Part shown: positions 1-5,253 of the stretch, piece after piece
Numbering within the stretch: position 1 is the first letter of the stretch
Layout: the number at the start of each line of letters is the position of its first letter
Assembly (NCBI GenBank): GCA_947374105.1
Contig: CANCAO010000148.1
Span: 1 to 5,253 of the forward strand
DNA length: 5,253 nucleotides
DNA from: Comamonadaceae bacterium
GTDB taxonomy: Bacteria; Pseudomonadota; Gammaproteobacteria; Burkholderiales; Burkholderiaceae_C
Direction of reading: 5' to 3'
Program-made: the position numbers and the translations under genes
Notes under the pieces: generated by a model
What the model saw: the letters and a program-made list of their open reading frames with translations, nothing else
Database searches by the model: none
What the model was told of the DNA's origin: nothing

Positions 1-279
1 GACAACATGAAAAAGGCGCAGGAAGAGCTGGCCCATATCGAAGTCACCGGTGAGTCTGGCTCGGGCTTGGTCAAGGTGCTGATGACCTGCAAGCACGATG
101 TCAAGCGCGTCACCATCGACCCCAGTTTGCTGGCCGACGACAAAGACATGCTCGAAGACCTGGTGGCAGCAGCCTTCAACGACGCCGTGCGCAAGGCCGC
201 TGAGACCGAGCAGGGCAAGATGGGCAAGCTGTCATCGGGCATGCCCAGCCTGCCCGGCGGCATGAAGTTCCCGTTTTAA
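1..279 (+). CDS. ybaB: YbaB/EbfC-family nucleoid-associated protein, 5'-truncated by window edge
   Basis: This is the C-terminal 92 residues of a small YbaB/EbfC DNA-binding protein. The family forms dimers that bind DNA without strong sequence specificity and is associated with the nucleoid. The frame is open to base 1 (Asp-Asn before the first visible Met), and full-length members are about 105-110 residues, so the ATG at 7 is very likely an internal Met and the true start lies upstream. Family hallmarks seen are the helix '[16 protein letters not shown]', the '[23 protein letters not shown]' strand region, and a Gly/Met/Pro-rich tail ending GGMKFPF. recR follows after 16 bases, the classic dnaX-ybaB-recR order, so dnaX probably lies just to the left. 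The family call is near certain; the role is known only by family. Confidence 0.95.
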   Translation, partial: DNMKKAQEELAHIEVTGESGSGLVKVLMTCKHDVKRVTIDPSLLADDKDMLEDLVAAAFNDAVRKAAETEQGKMGKLSSGMPSLPGGMKFPF

Positions 280-295
280 ATCACCCGCTTACCTC

Positions 296-886
296 GTGGC
301 TGATTCCAACGCGCTGGACGTGCTGATCCAGTCCCTGCGCCGCCTGCCGGGCGTGGGGGTGAAGTCTGCCTCGCGCATGGCGTTTCATCTTTTGCAGCAT
401 GACCGTGATGGCGCGCAAACGCTCTCGCGGGCCTTGAGTCAAGCGGCACTGAGTGTGAAACATTGCCAGCGTTGCCATACCTTTACCGAAGCCGATGTGT
501 GCCGCACTTGCCAGAACCCCGCGCGCGACCACAGCAAGCTGTGCGTGGTGGAGACCCCAGCCGATCAGTCGGCACTGGAGCGCACTGGGGCCTACAAGGG
601 CTTGTACTACGTCCTGATGGGGAAACTCAGTCCGCTCGACGGTATTGGCCCCCACGAGATTGGCCTGAAGCAATTGTTTGAGCGGGCTTGCGACGGTGTG
701 GTACGCGAGGTGATTTTGGCCACCAACTTCACAGCAGAGGGCGAGGCTACGGCCCACGTCATCAGTGAGGCGCTCAAGGCACGCGGCTTGCAGCCAACCC
801 GGTTGGCGCGTGGCGTGCCGGTGGGTAGTGAGCTGGAATATGTCGATCTGGGCACCATTGCCCATGCACTGGTGGACCGGCGTTAA
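296..886 (+). CDS. recR: Recombination mediator protein RecR
   Basis: RecR works with RecO (and RecF) to load RecA onto SSB-coated single-stranded DNA during gap repair. The 196-residue product matches the usual length of about 198. In order it shows a helix-hairpin-helix segment [11 protein letters not shown] (residues 17-27), a four-cysteine zinc finger (C57, C60, C69, C72), and a Toprim domain beginning [10 protein letters not shown] (82-91, with conserved E86). The conserved C-terminal block [19 protein letters not shown] follows. The start is GTG at 296. The frame is closed by a TGA at 263-265 with no better initiator between, and the N-terminus [19 protein letters not shown] fits the family. 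No clear Shine-Dalgarno precedes it, so translation may be coupled to ybaB, which ends 16 bases upstream. No frameshift or missing key residue is seen. Confidence 0.98.
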   Translation: MADSNALDVLIQSLRRLPGVGVKSASRMAFHLLQHDRDGAQTLSRALSQAALSVKHCQRCHTFTEADVCRTCQNPARDHSKLCVVETPADQSALERTGAYKGLYYVLMGKLSPLDGIGPHEIGLKQLFERACDGVVREVILATNFTAEGEATAHVISEALKARGLQPTRLARGVPVGSELEYVDLGTIAHALVDRR

Positions 887-972
887 ATTTGACGCAAGAG
901 AAGGTGCAATGGCGGCCCAATCGGCAATAATTCGGCGGACACAAGTCCTAATCTAATTTTTACGATTCAAAC

Positions 973-1386
973 ATGACCTTTGCCCGCTTCACTCTGGCTT
1001 ACTGGTGCGTGCTGATTGCTGCGCTGCTACCCATCATTTGCGCGGGCATTGCCAAGTCAGGCAAGTTCGGAATTTCCCTCGCTAAGGGTGGATATGACAA
1101 CGACAACCCGCGTGCATGGCTGGCCGGGCAGGATGACTGGCGAGCTCGTGCCAACGGCGCTCAGGCCAACAGCTTTGAAGCGATGCCCTTTTTTATTGGG
1201 GCAGTCATCATTGCGCATCAACTGGGGGCGTATCAGGCGCGGGTAGATATTCTGGCCTTCATCTTTGTTTTTCTGCGCATTCTCTACATCATGATGTATG
1301 TGGCAGGGTTGTCCAATATTCGTTCCATCGTTTGGGTGCTGGCTTTTGCCGTGAATATCGGGATATTGTTCGTCGGTTACCGCTAG
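973..1386 (+). CDS. MAPEG-family integral membrane protein
   Basis: This 137-residue protein resembles bacterial members of the MAPEG family (membrane-associated proteins in eicosanoid and glutathione metabolism). Four hydrophobic segments are seen at about residues 7-27, 70-86, 92-112 and 117-135, matching the four-helix fold. The family signature RANGAQANSFEAMPFF (residues 59-74) contains the Arg, Asn and Glu pattern that lines the glutathione site in characterised eukaryotic members. A second conserved stretch, RILYIMMYVAGL, lies at 102-113. The length is typical. The bacterial substrate is unknown, and glutathione-dependent detoxification is only an inference from the family. The ATG at 973 is 86 bases after recR and lacks an obvious Shine-Dalgarno. 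I found no convincing promoter in that gap, so read-through from recR is possible. A strong terminator follows 20 bases after the stop. Confidence 0.9.
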   Translation: MTFARFTLAYWCVLIAALLPIICAGIAKSGKFGISLAKGGYDNDNPRAWLAGQDDWRARANGAQANSFEAMPFFIGAVIIAHQLGAYQARVDILAFIFVFLRILYIMMYVAGLSNIRSIVWVLAFAVNIGILFVGYR

Positions 1387-1405
1387 GGGTCGCTTGTCCT
1401 TAGGT

Positions 1406-1443
1406 AAAAACCCGCTCGGGATGATCCCCGATGCGGGTTTTTT
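1406..1443 (+). terminator. Strong intrinsic terminator downstream of the MAPEG gene
   Basis: The sequence folds into a hairpin. CCCGCTCGGG (1411-1420) pairs with CCCGA (1427-1431) and GCGGG (1433-1437), leaving one bulged T at 1432 and a 6-base loop. A run of six T (1438-1443) follows and an A-tract (1406-1410) precedes, so the stem can be extended by five A-T pairs. The A-tract would serve as a U-tract on the minus strand, so the element could work in both directions, but no minus-strand gene ends here. It separates the ybaB-recR-MAPEG block from the metabolic cassette to the right. Confidence 0.9.
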
Positions 1444-1492
1444 CTGGTCTTGCTACGCTCGACGTATCACAACAAAACACATGAGATGAGTC

Positions 1493-2539
1493 TTGTCAAA
1501 CTCAAACTTTCAACGCAGAAATTTCAACTCGGCTCTGGGCCTATGCGCTCTGGGTCTGCTTGCGCCCGGCTTGCACGCTCAGCAACGCGTCGAAAAAACC
1601 AAAGTCACCATTGCTGTAGGGGGCAAGGCGTCGCTCTACTACTTGCCTTTGACTTTGGCCGAACAACTCGGTTACTTCAAGGCCGAGGGTTTGGATGTGG
1701 AAATCAAAGACGTGGTGGGTGGTTCCCGGGCCCTGCAAGCCGTGCTGGACGGCGCGGCTGATGTGGTGAGCGGGGCATATGAGCACACGCTGAATTTGCA
1801 GAACCAGGGGCAGTTTTACCAGGCCTTTGTGCTTCAGGGCCGGGCACCCCAAATGGCCATGGGGGTTTCCACCAAAACTTTGCCAGGGTATGAATCGCTC
1901 GTCGATCTCAGGGGCAAGAAAATTGGCGTAACTGCATCTGGCTCGTCCACCAATATGATGGCTAATCTGGTTTTGGCTCGGGCTGGTTTGACAGCCAGCG
2001 ATGTGAGTTTCGTCGGTGTTGGGAATTCGGCAGGTGCATTGAATGCGCTTCGTTTGGGGCAGATTGACGCCATTAGCAATGTGGATCCTGTGATGACACA
2101 GTTGGAGCAAAAAGGTGATGTACGAATCATTGCCGACACCCGCACACTAAAGGGCACGCAAGATGTATTTGGAGGCGCTATGCCTGCGGCTTGTCTTTAC
2201 GCGCCGATGACGTTCGTGCGAAAGTATCCCAACACGGTTCAGGCATTGACAGATGCCATTGTTCATGCGCTGAAATGGCTGCAAACTGCGGGTCTCAGCG
2301 ACCTCATGAAGATTATCCCCGAGCCTTATTTTTTGGGTGATCGCGCCCTCTATCTGACCTCGTTTATCAAAGTCCGCGATGTCATGGCTACCGATGGACG
2401 ATTCCCTGAAGAAGGCGGTAGAACTGCCCTGAGGGCACTGAGTAGTTTTGATCAGATGATTAAGGCTGCCAGGATTGATTTGAGTAAAACCTTTACCAAT
2501 GAATTCGCACAAAAAGCCAAAGACCGATTCCAGGCTTGA
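1493..2539 (+). CDS. ABC transporter substrate-binding protein, NitT/TauT (NMT1/THI5-like) type
   Basis: This is a 348-residue periplasmic binding protein of the SsuA/TauA/ThiY-like class, which captures small ligands such as sulfonates, nitrate, thiamine precursors or aromatic acids for an ABC importer. Residues 1-29 look like a secretion signal: RRNF at 8-11, a hydrophobic core, then LHA before Gln30, with a twin-arginine-like pattern. The mature part starts KVTIAVGGKASLYYLPLTLAEQLGYFKAEGLDVEI, typical of the family. It continues with VVGGSRALQAVLDGAADVVSGAYEH, then the second-lobe entry DLRGKKIGVTASGSSTNMMANLVLARAGL, and ALRLGQIDAISNVDP. The start is TTG at 1493: an in-frame TGA at 1487-1489 rules out anything further upstream, and no in-frame ATG follows until well inside the fold. 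GAGA at 1483-1486 may be a weak ribosome site. No permease or ATPase gene is adjacent and the ligand cannot be deduced. The 3' third is clearly more AT-rich than the two genes that follow. C18 is not in a valid lipobox. Confidence 0.9.
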   Translation: MSNSNFQRRNFNSALGLCALGLLAPGLHAQQRVEKTKVTIAVGGKASLYYLPLTLAEQLGYFKAEGLDVEIKDVVGGSRALQAVLDGAADVVSGAYEHTLNLQNQGQFYQAFVLQGRAPQMAMGVSTKTLPGYESLVDLRGKKIGVTASGSSTNMMANLVLARAGLTASDVSFVGVGNSAGALNALRLGQIDAISNVDPVMTQLEQKGDVRIIADTRTLKGTQDVFGGAMPAACLYAPMTFVRKYPNTVQALTDAIVHALKWLQTAGLSDLMKIIPEPYFLGDRALYLTSFIKVRDVMATDGRFPEEGGRTALRALSSFDQMIKAARIDLSKTFTNEFAQKAKDRFQA

Positions 2540-2590
2540 CGTGCTGATAACCAACATCCGTTTCGTTTTGAATTGGCGCCTATTCATGAG

Positions 2591-2612
2591 TGACTAATGA
2601 ATGACTAATGAA
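2591..2612. repeat. Perfect 11-bp tandem repeat in the leader upstream of the dehydrogenase gene
   Basis: TGACTAATGAA occurs twice in immediate succession (2591-2601 and 2602-2612) within an AT-rich intergenic stretch (2540-2653; by hand count 17 G/C in the 60 bases 2581-2640). The array is framed by an inverted pair: TATTCAT at 2581-2587 is the exact complement of ATGAATA at 2608-2614, and ATTCAT at 2582-2587 also matches ATGAAT at 2597-2602. An 11-bp period is close to one helical turn, which would place two copies of a regulator site on the same DNA face. This could be an operator, a slippage duplication without function, or part of a weak promoter. The repeat itself is certain; its function is inference. 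Confidence 0.85.
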
Positions 2613-2643
2613 TAAAAATGTCTTTAACCTTTAAGAGAGAATC

Positions 2644-2650
2644 AGAAAGA
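2644..2650 (+). promoter_or_regulatory. Purine-rich ribosome-binding region that favours the start at 2654
   Basis: AGAAAGA lies 3 bases before the ATG at 2654, and a second purine run AAGAGAGA (2633-2640) lies 13 bases before it. The alternative in-frame ATG at 2618 has only AT-rich sequence (AATGAATAAAA) in front of it and would add 12 residues (MSLTFKRESERT) that do not look like part of the dehydrogenase fold. Neither purine run has ideal spacing, so this is a moderate argument for 2654. Confidence 0.5.
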
Positions 2651-2653
2651 ACA

Positions 2654-3724
2654 ATGACCAATACTTCATCCCCTATCCGCGTGACGTTTGAGCGCTTGGC
2701 TCAGTTCATCACAGCCTCAATGGCACAGCTGGGTTTACCCTCTGCTGATGCCGCCGTGATCGGTCGCTTGATGGCCGAGGCCGACCTGCAAGGCTCGGAT
2801 GGCCACGGTGTCATCCGCCTGCCGCAATACGCTAGGCGCATTCGGGCCGGGGGTATCAATGTGACGCCTAGCATCAAGGTGGTGCAAGAGCGCCCCGGCA
2901 TGGCGTTGCTGGACGGCGACAACGGCATGGGGCATTTGGTGATGCAGCGTGCGGCCGAGATGGCGATTGAGAAAGCCCGTGTGTGCGGCGTGGCCTGGGT
3001 TGGCACGCAGTTCAGCAACCACGCCGGGCCAGCCTCGCTCTATGCGCGCATGCCCATGGCGCAAAACATGATCGGCCTGTATTTTGCGGTGGGCAATGCC
3101 AACCATTTGCCGCCTTGGGGTGGGCTGGACATGCTCTTGTCCACCAATCCGATTGCCGTGGCCCTGCCCGCAGGCGAGGAACCACCGGTGGTGCTGGACA
3201 TGGCCACTACCGTGGCCGCTTACGGCAAGGTCAAGGCCAAGGCCCAGCGCGGTGAGATGATGCCGCTGGGTTGGATGATCGACCGGCTGGGCCAACCGCT
3301 GACCGATCCCAAGCGCGCGGAGGAGGGTTTCCTCATGCCGATTGGCGGCTACAAGGGCTACGGTCTGGCGCTGATCGTCGGTCTGCTGGCGGGCACGCTC
3401 AACGGTGCAGCCATGGGCAGCGAGGTGATTGACTTCAACCACGATGACACCAGTGTGACCAATACCGGGCAGTCGATTTTGGCGATTGATCTGAGTGCGT
3501 TTGGCGATGTCGATGCCTTCAAGGCCCGTGTGGACAGGCTGGTGCGCGAACTGCGTGACAGTGAGCGTATGCCGGGGGTCGAGCGCATTTGGCTGCCGGG
3601 TGAGCAAAGCCACGATCGTCGGGCCCATTATGAGCGTGAGGGCATTCCTCTGGCCCCTGCTTTGATGGCGCAACTCGACAAGGTCGCGCTGGAGTTGGGT
3701 GTGCCTACTTTGTTGACGACTTAA
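2654..3724 (+). CDS. Malate/L-lactate dehydrogenase family (Ldh2) NAD(P)-dependent oxidoreductase
   Basis: This 356-residue cytoplasmic enzyme belongs to the family of archaeal-type malate dehydrogenase, ureidoglycolate dehydrogenase (AllD), sulfolactate dehydrogenase (ComC) and delta1-piperideine-2-carboxylate reductase (DpkA), which is unrelated to the Rossmann-fold lactate dehydrogenases. Motifs seen, in order: DLQGSDGHGVIRLPQY (44-59, H51 in the family's conserved HG position), SNHAGPASLYA (121-131), PPWGGLDMLLSTNPIAVALP (153-172), LDMATTVAAYGKVKAKAQRGEMMPLGW (181-207) and PIGGYKGYGLALIVGLLAG (229-247). Near the C-terminus is MPGVERIWLPGE. H51 and D182 are where I expect the acid/base residues from related structures, as remembered. 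The specific substrate (2-hydroxy acid, sulfolactate, ureidoglycolate or a cyclic imino acid) cannot be told from sequence alone. An ATG at 2618 would give 368 residues; the later start is preferred. The Bug gene follows after 28 bases, suggesting one transcript. Confidence 0.93.
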   Translation: MTNTSSPIRVTFERLAQFITASMAQLGLPSADAAVIGRLMAEADLQGSDGHGVIRLPQYARRIRAGGINVTPSIKVVQERPGMALLDGDNGMGHLVMQRAAEMAIEKARVCGVAWVGTQFSNHAGPASLYARMPMAQNMIGLYFAVGNANHLPPWGGLDMLLSTNPIAVALPAGEEPPVVLDMATTVAAYGKVKAKAQRGEMMPLGWMIDRLGQPLTDPKRAEEGFLMPIGGYKGYGLALIVGLLAGTLNGAAMGSEVIDFNHDDTSVTNTGQSILAIDLSAFGDVDAFKARVDRLVRELRDSERMPGVERIWLPGEQSHDRRAHYEREGIPLAPALMAQLDKVALELGVPTLLTT

Positions 3725-3752
3725 AGAACATTTTTTATACGGGAATCGCGCC

Positions 3753-4751
3753 ATGACTTCACAATACCCCTCACGTCGGTTCGCCGTTTTGAGCATGCTG
3801 ACCGCGCTGCTGGTCAGCGGCTTAAGCAGCCCTGTGGCGAGCGCCCAAGCCGCCTACCCCAGCAAACCCATCCGCATGATCATCCCCTTGGCCGCAGGCA
3901 GCGCCGTGGACAACGCGGCGCGCATTGTGGCGCAGAAGATGGGCCAGAACATGGGCCAGAGCTTTGTCATCGAAAACATGACGGGCGCGGCGGGTTTGAT
4001 TGGCGCAGACCGCGTGGCCAAGGCCGCTCCGGATGGCTACACGATCGGCGGTTTCAACGACAGCATCATGACCATGTTGCCGCATATGCAGAGCAAGATG
4101 CCTTGGGACATCGTGCGCGATTTCGAGCCGGTGTCATTGGTCGCCACAGTGGAGTGGGGTTTGGTGGTGAACGCTGATTCACCGCAGCGCAGCGCAGCCG
4201 ACCTCATCACAGAGGCACGCAAGACACCGGGCAAGATCAACTACGGCTCCGGCGGCAACGGCAGCCCGCAGCACATCGCCATGGCTTTGTTTGCCTCCCA
4301 GGCGGGCGTGTCGCTCACCCATGTGCCTTACAAGGGCGCTTCGCAGGCGGCCGTGGGCTTGGCGGGCCATGAGGTACAAGCCGAGTTTCAAGGCATAGCC
4401 ACCGTTAATGCGCTGATCCGCGGGGGCAAGCTCAAGCTCATTGGCGTGACCACGCCCAAGCGCATGCCGCAGTTCCCGGATGTGCCCACGGTGGCGGAGT
4501 CGGGCCTGTCGGGCTTTGAGTTCAACTCCTGGTTTGCCATGATGGCCCCGGCAGGTACGCCTAGAGCGATTGTGCAAACCTTGCACGCCGAGGCTGTCAA
4601 GGCGCTGGCCGACCCCGATGTACGTGAGAAGTTGCAGGGCCTGGGCCTGACGCCTCGTGGCACTTCACCTGATGACTTGGGCAAGGCCATGCGGGCGCAG
4701 TTGGCGCGTTACGGTGCACTCATCAAGCAGGCCGGTATCACGGCCGAGTGA
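3753..4751 (+). CDS. Bug family (TctC-like) tripartite tricarboxylate transporter substrate-binding protein
   Basis: This is a 332-residue extracytoplasmic binding protein of the Bug family, the TctC component class, which binds carboxylates and related small molecules. A signal peptide spans about residues 1-32: basic SRR at 7-9, a hydrophobic core at 11-24, and ASA/AQA as likely cleavage sites. The mature protein opens with the hallmark YPSKPIRMIIPLAAGSAVDN (35-54), followed by FVIENMTGAAGLIGADRVA (71-89) and APDGYT (92-97). Further family blocks are INYGSGGNGSPQHIA, THVPYKGASQAA, FPDVPTVAESG and FNSWFAMMAPAGTP. GGGAA at 3741-3745, 7 bases before the ATG, is a plausible ribosome site. TctA and TctB membrane subunits are absent here. 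That is common for Burkholderiales, where many Bug genes stand alone beside catabolic enzymes. The stop codon is 3 bases from the end of the convergent mltD-like gene. Confidence 0.95.
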   Translation: MTSQYPSRRFAVLSMLTALLVSGLSSPVASAQAAYPSKPIRMIIPLAAGSAVDNAARIVAQKMGQNMGQSFVIENMTGAAGLIGADRVAKAAPDGYTIGGFNDSIMTMLPHMQSKMPWDIVRDFEPVSLVATVEWGLVVNADSPQRSAADLITEARKTPGKINYGSGGNGSPQHIAMALFASQAGVSLTHVPYKGASQAAVGLAGHEVQAEFQGIATVNALIRGGKLKLIGVTTPKRMPQFPDVPTVAESGLSGFEFNSWFAMMAPAGTPRAIVQTLHAEAVKALADPDVREKLQGLGLTPRGTSPDDLGKAMRAQLARYGALIKQAGITAE

Positions 4752-4763
4752 AGTTTATTTTTT
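4717..4763 (+). terminator. Possible intrinsic terminator overlapping the ends of the convergent genes
   Basis: GGCCG (4730-4734) pairs with CGGCC (4741-4745) around the 6-base loop GTATCA. CACTC (4717-4721) pairs with GAGTG (4746-4750), stacking next to the first helix but leaving an 8-base one-sided bulge (4722-4729). Three bases later comes the T-rich run TTTATTTTTT (4754-4763). The whole would form inside the last codons of the Bug gene, and its U-tract encodes the terminal Lys-Lys-stop of the opposite gene. The bulge and the interrupted T-run make it imperfect. It would work only for plus-strand transcription. Confidence 0.4.
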
Positions 4764-5253
4764 AGCTAGTAGCACTGGTTTGGATTTGCCAGGTTTGGAT
4801 GGACTGCGCTTGGCTAGCTTCGAGGTAGGGCGCACGCCCCCTTTGTTGGCTGCGACTTGTGAAGTTTTACCTGGCTTGCGCACGGCTCGCTTTGGAATCA
4901 CCTCGGGGGCTAGCGTGAGCTGACCGTTATCGGCTACATGCTCGCTTACGTCTTTTTCAATATGTGACGGTCGTGGCACCAGCAGCGACGATCCAGCGCT
5001 GATCGTCATGCGCGGTGGAATCTGGTTGATGGTGCGAAATTCGGTTTCACTCATGCCTATTCGCTTGGCAGCTTCTGCGGGTCTCAAAGTCGTTGGAGCC
5101 ACCCAGACCATCCAACTGGCCAAACGGGTGCCGGTGAAGGCATCCAGATTGCGCTGAAACAGGGTGGCGTTGTCCCAAGGTAGCAAGATTTGCGGTGTAC
5201 CTGCGGCCAAAATAACAGGGCGGTTAAGCGACGGGTTGAGCGCCTTGAAGTCA
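4755..5253 (-). CDS. mltD: MltD-like membrane-bound lytic murein transglycosylase, C-terminal part (5' end outside window)
   Basis: The frame is open from the right edge (5252, residues DFKALNPSLNRPVI before the TTG at 5210) to a TAA at 4755-4757, giving 165 residues. The true start is therefore beyond the window and the TTG is internal. DFKALNPSLNRPVILAAGTPQILLPWDNA resembles the region after the catalytic SLT domain in MltD proteins, which cleave peptidoglycan glycan strands to 1,6-anhydro products at the cell envelope. Visible residues 51-94 (VAPTTLRPAEAAKRIGMSET through INQIPPRMTISAGSSLLVPR) look like a LysM peptidoglycan-binding repeat. Then comes VSEHVADNGQLTLAPE and a tail (120-165) with 15 Lys/Arg and no Asp/Glu. 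The catalytic domain is not visible, so the enzyme name depends on resemblance of the C-terminus as I remember it. Confidence 0.78.
   Translation of the reverse strand, partial: DFKALNPSLNRPVILAAGTPQILLPWDNATLFQRNLDAFTGTRLASWMVWVAPTTLRPAEAAKRIGMSETEFRTINQIPPRMTISAGSSLLVPRPSHIEKDVSEHVADNGQLTLAPEVIPKRAVRKPGKTSQVAANKGGVRPTSKLAKRSPSKPGKSKPVLLAKK

Noticed and set aside
281..865. 194-residue open frame on the minus strand, antisense to recR
   Set aside because: The translation has no family resemblance and lies wholly over the well-supported recR gene.
887..972. Possible promoter between recR and the MAPEG gene (CGGACA at 936-941 with TACGAT at 961-966, 19 bases apart)
   Set aside because: Both hexamers match the consensus at only four of six positions, the spacing is long, and the -10 element would lie almost on the start codon.
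1535..1546. Lipoprotein signal at C18 (LGLC) of the ABC binding protein
   Set aside because: The residue before Cys is Leu, not the small Gly/Ala/Ser required by the lipobox, and a conventional cleavage region follows about 11 residues later.
1450..1761. Plus-strand frame starting near 1450, with an ATG at 1486, overlapping the ABC binding protein
   Set aside because: The product is a basic shadow sequence without hydrophobic signal or fold. The frame beginning at TTG 1493 carries the signal peptide and all family motifs.
1541..2110. 189-residue minus-strand open frame over the ABC binding protein gene
   Set aside because: It shows no domain signals and an antisense-type composition, and it is fully explained by the coding bias of the plus-strand gene.
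2568..2598. Possible promoter upstream of the dehydrogenase (TTGAAT at 2568-2573, ACTAAT at 2593-2598)
   Set aside because: The 19-base spacing and partial matches in AT-rich DNA are too weak to call, though a promoter somewhere in this leader is plausible.
2618..2653. Earlier ATG start for the dehydrogenase, adding 12 residues
   Set aside because: It has no ribosome-binding sequence, and the added peptide is unlike the start of the family. Purine-rich sequence sits before the ATG at 2654 instead.
2735..3796. 353-residue open frame on the minus strand, antisense to the dehydrogenase gene
   Set aside because: Its product is rich in His, Gln, Arg and Thr with no recognisable domain, as expected for the antisense frame of a GC-rich gene. 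The plus-strand gene beneath it has full Ldh2 motifs.

Overview
The window looks like a chromosomal segment from a betaproteobacterium of the order Burkholderiales, most likely family Comamonadaceae. This rests on three things: the ybaB-recR pair at the left edge, the MltD-type lytic transglycosylase tail at the right edge, whose wording resembles Comamonadaceae homologues as I remember them, and an orphan Bug (TctC-like) periplasmic binding protein, a family greatly expanded in Burkholderiales. The assignment is from memory of the families, not from a search.

Left part (1-1443), plus strand: the 3' end of ybaB (nucleoid-associated protein), then recR (recombination mediator, GTG start) 16 bases later. 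After an 86-base gap comes a small four-helix MAPEG-family membrane protein. A strong intrinsic terminator at 1406-1443 closes this housekeeping block.

Middle part (1493-4751), plus strand: a three-gene metabolic cassette. It holds a NitT/TauT-type (NMT1-like) ABC substrate-binding protein with a TTG start and a twin-arginine-like signal, then a malate/L-lactate dehydrogenase family (Ldh2) oxidoreductase, then a Bug/TTT-type substrate-binding protein. The last two are 28 bases apart and are probably co-transcribed. The first is separated from them by an AT-rich leader (2540-2653) containing a perfect 11-bp tandem repeat. No permease, ATPase, TctA or TctB gene is present, so both binding proteins are orphans here. 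A reasonable but unproven reading is capture of a small organic acid outside the cytoplasm and NAD(P)-dependent oxidation or reduction of a 2-hydroxy/2-keto (or imino) acid inside.

Right part (4755-5253), minus strand: the C-terminal 165 residues of a MltD-like lytic transglycosylase, with one recognisable LysM-like repeat and a very basic tail. Its stop codon is only 3 bases from the stop codon of the convergent Bug gene. A bulged hairpin plus T-tract overlapping both gene ends may terminate the plus-strand cassette.

No RNA gene, CRISPR array, insertion sequence, phage gene or attachment site was seen. No gap between genes exceeds about 115 bases. I see no convincing new biological system. 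The points most worth a second look are the orphan binding-protein/dehydrogenase cassette between housekeeping genes, the leader repeat, the compact convergent gene ends and the MltD tail.
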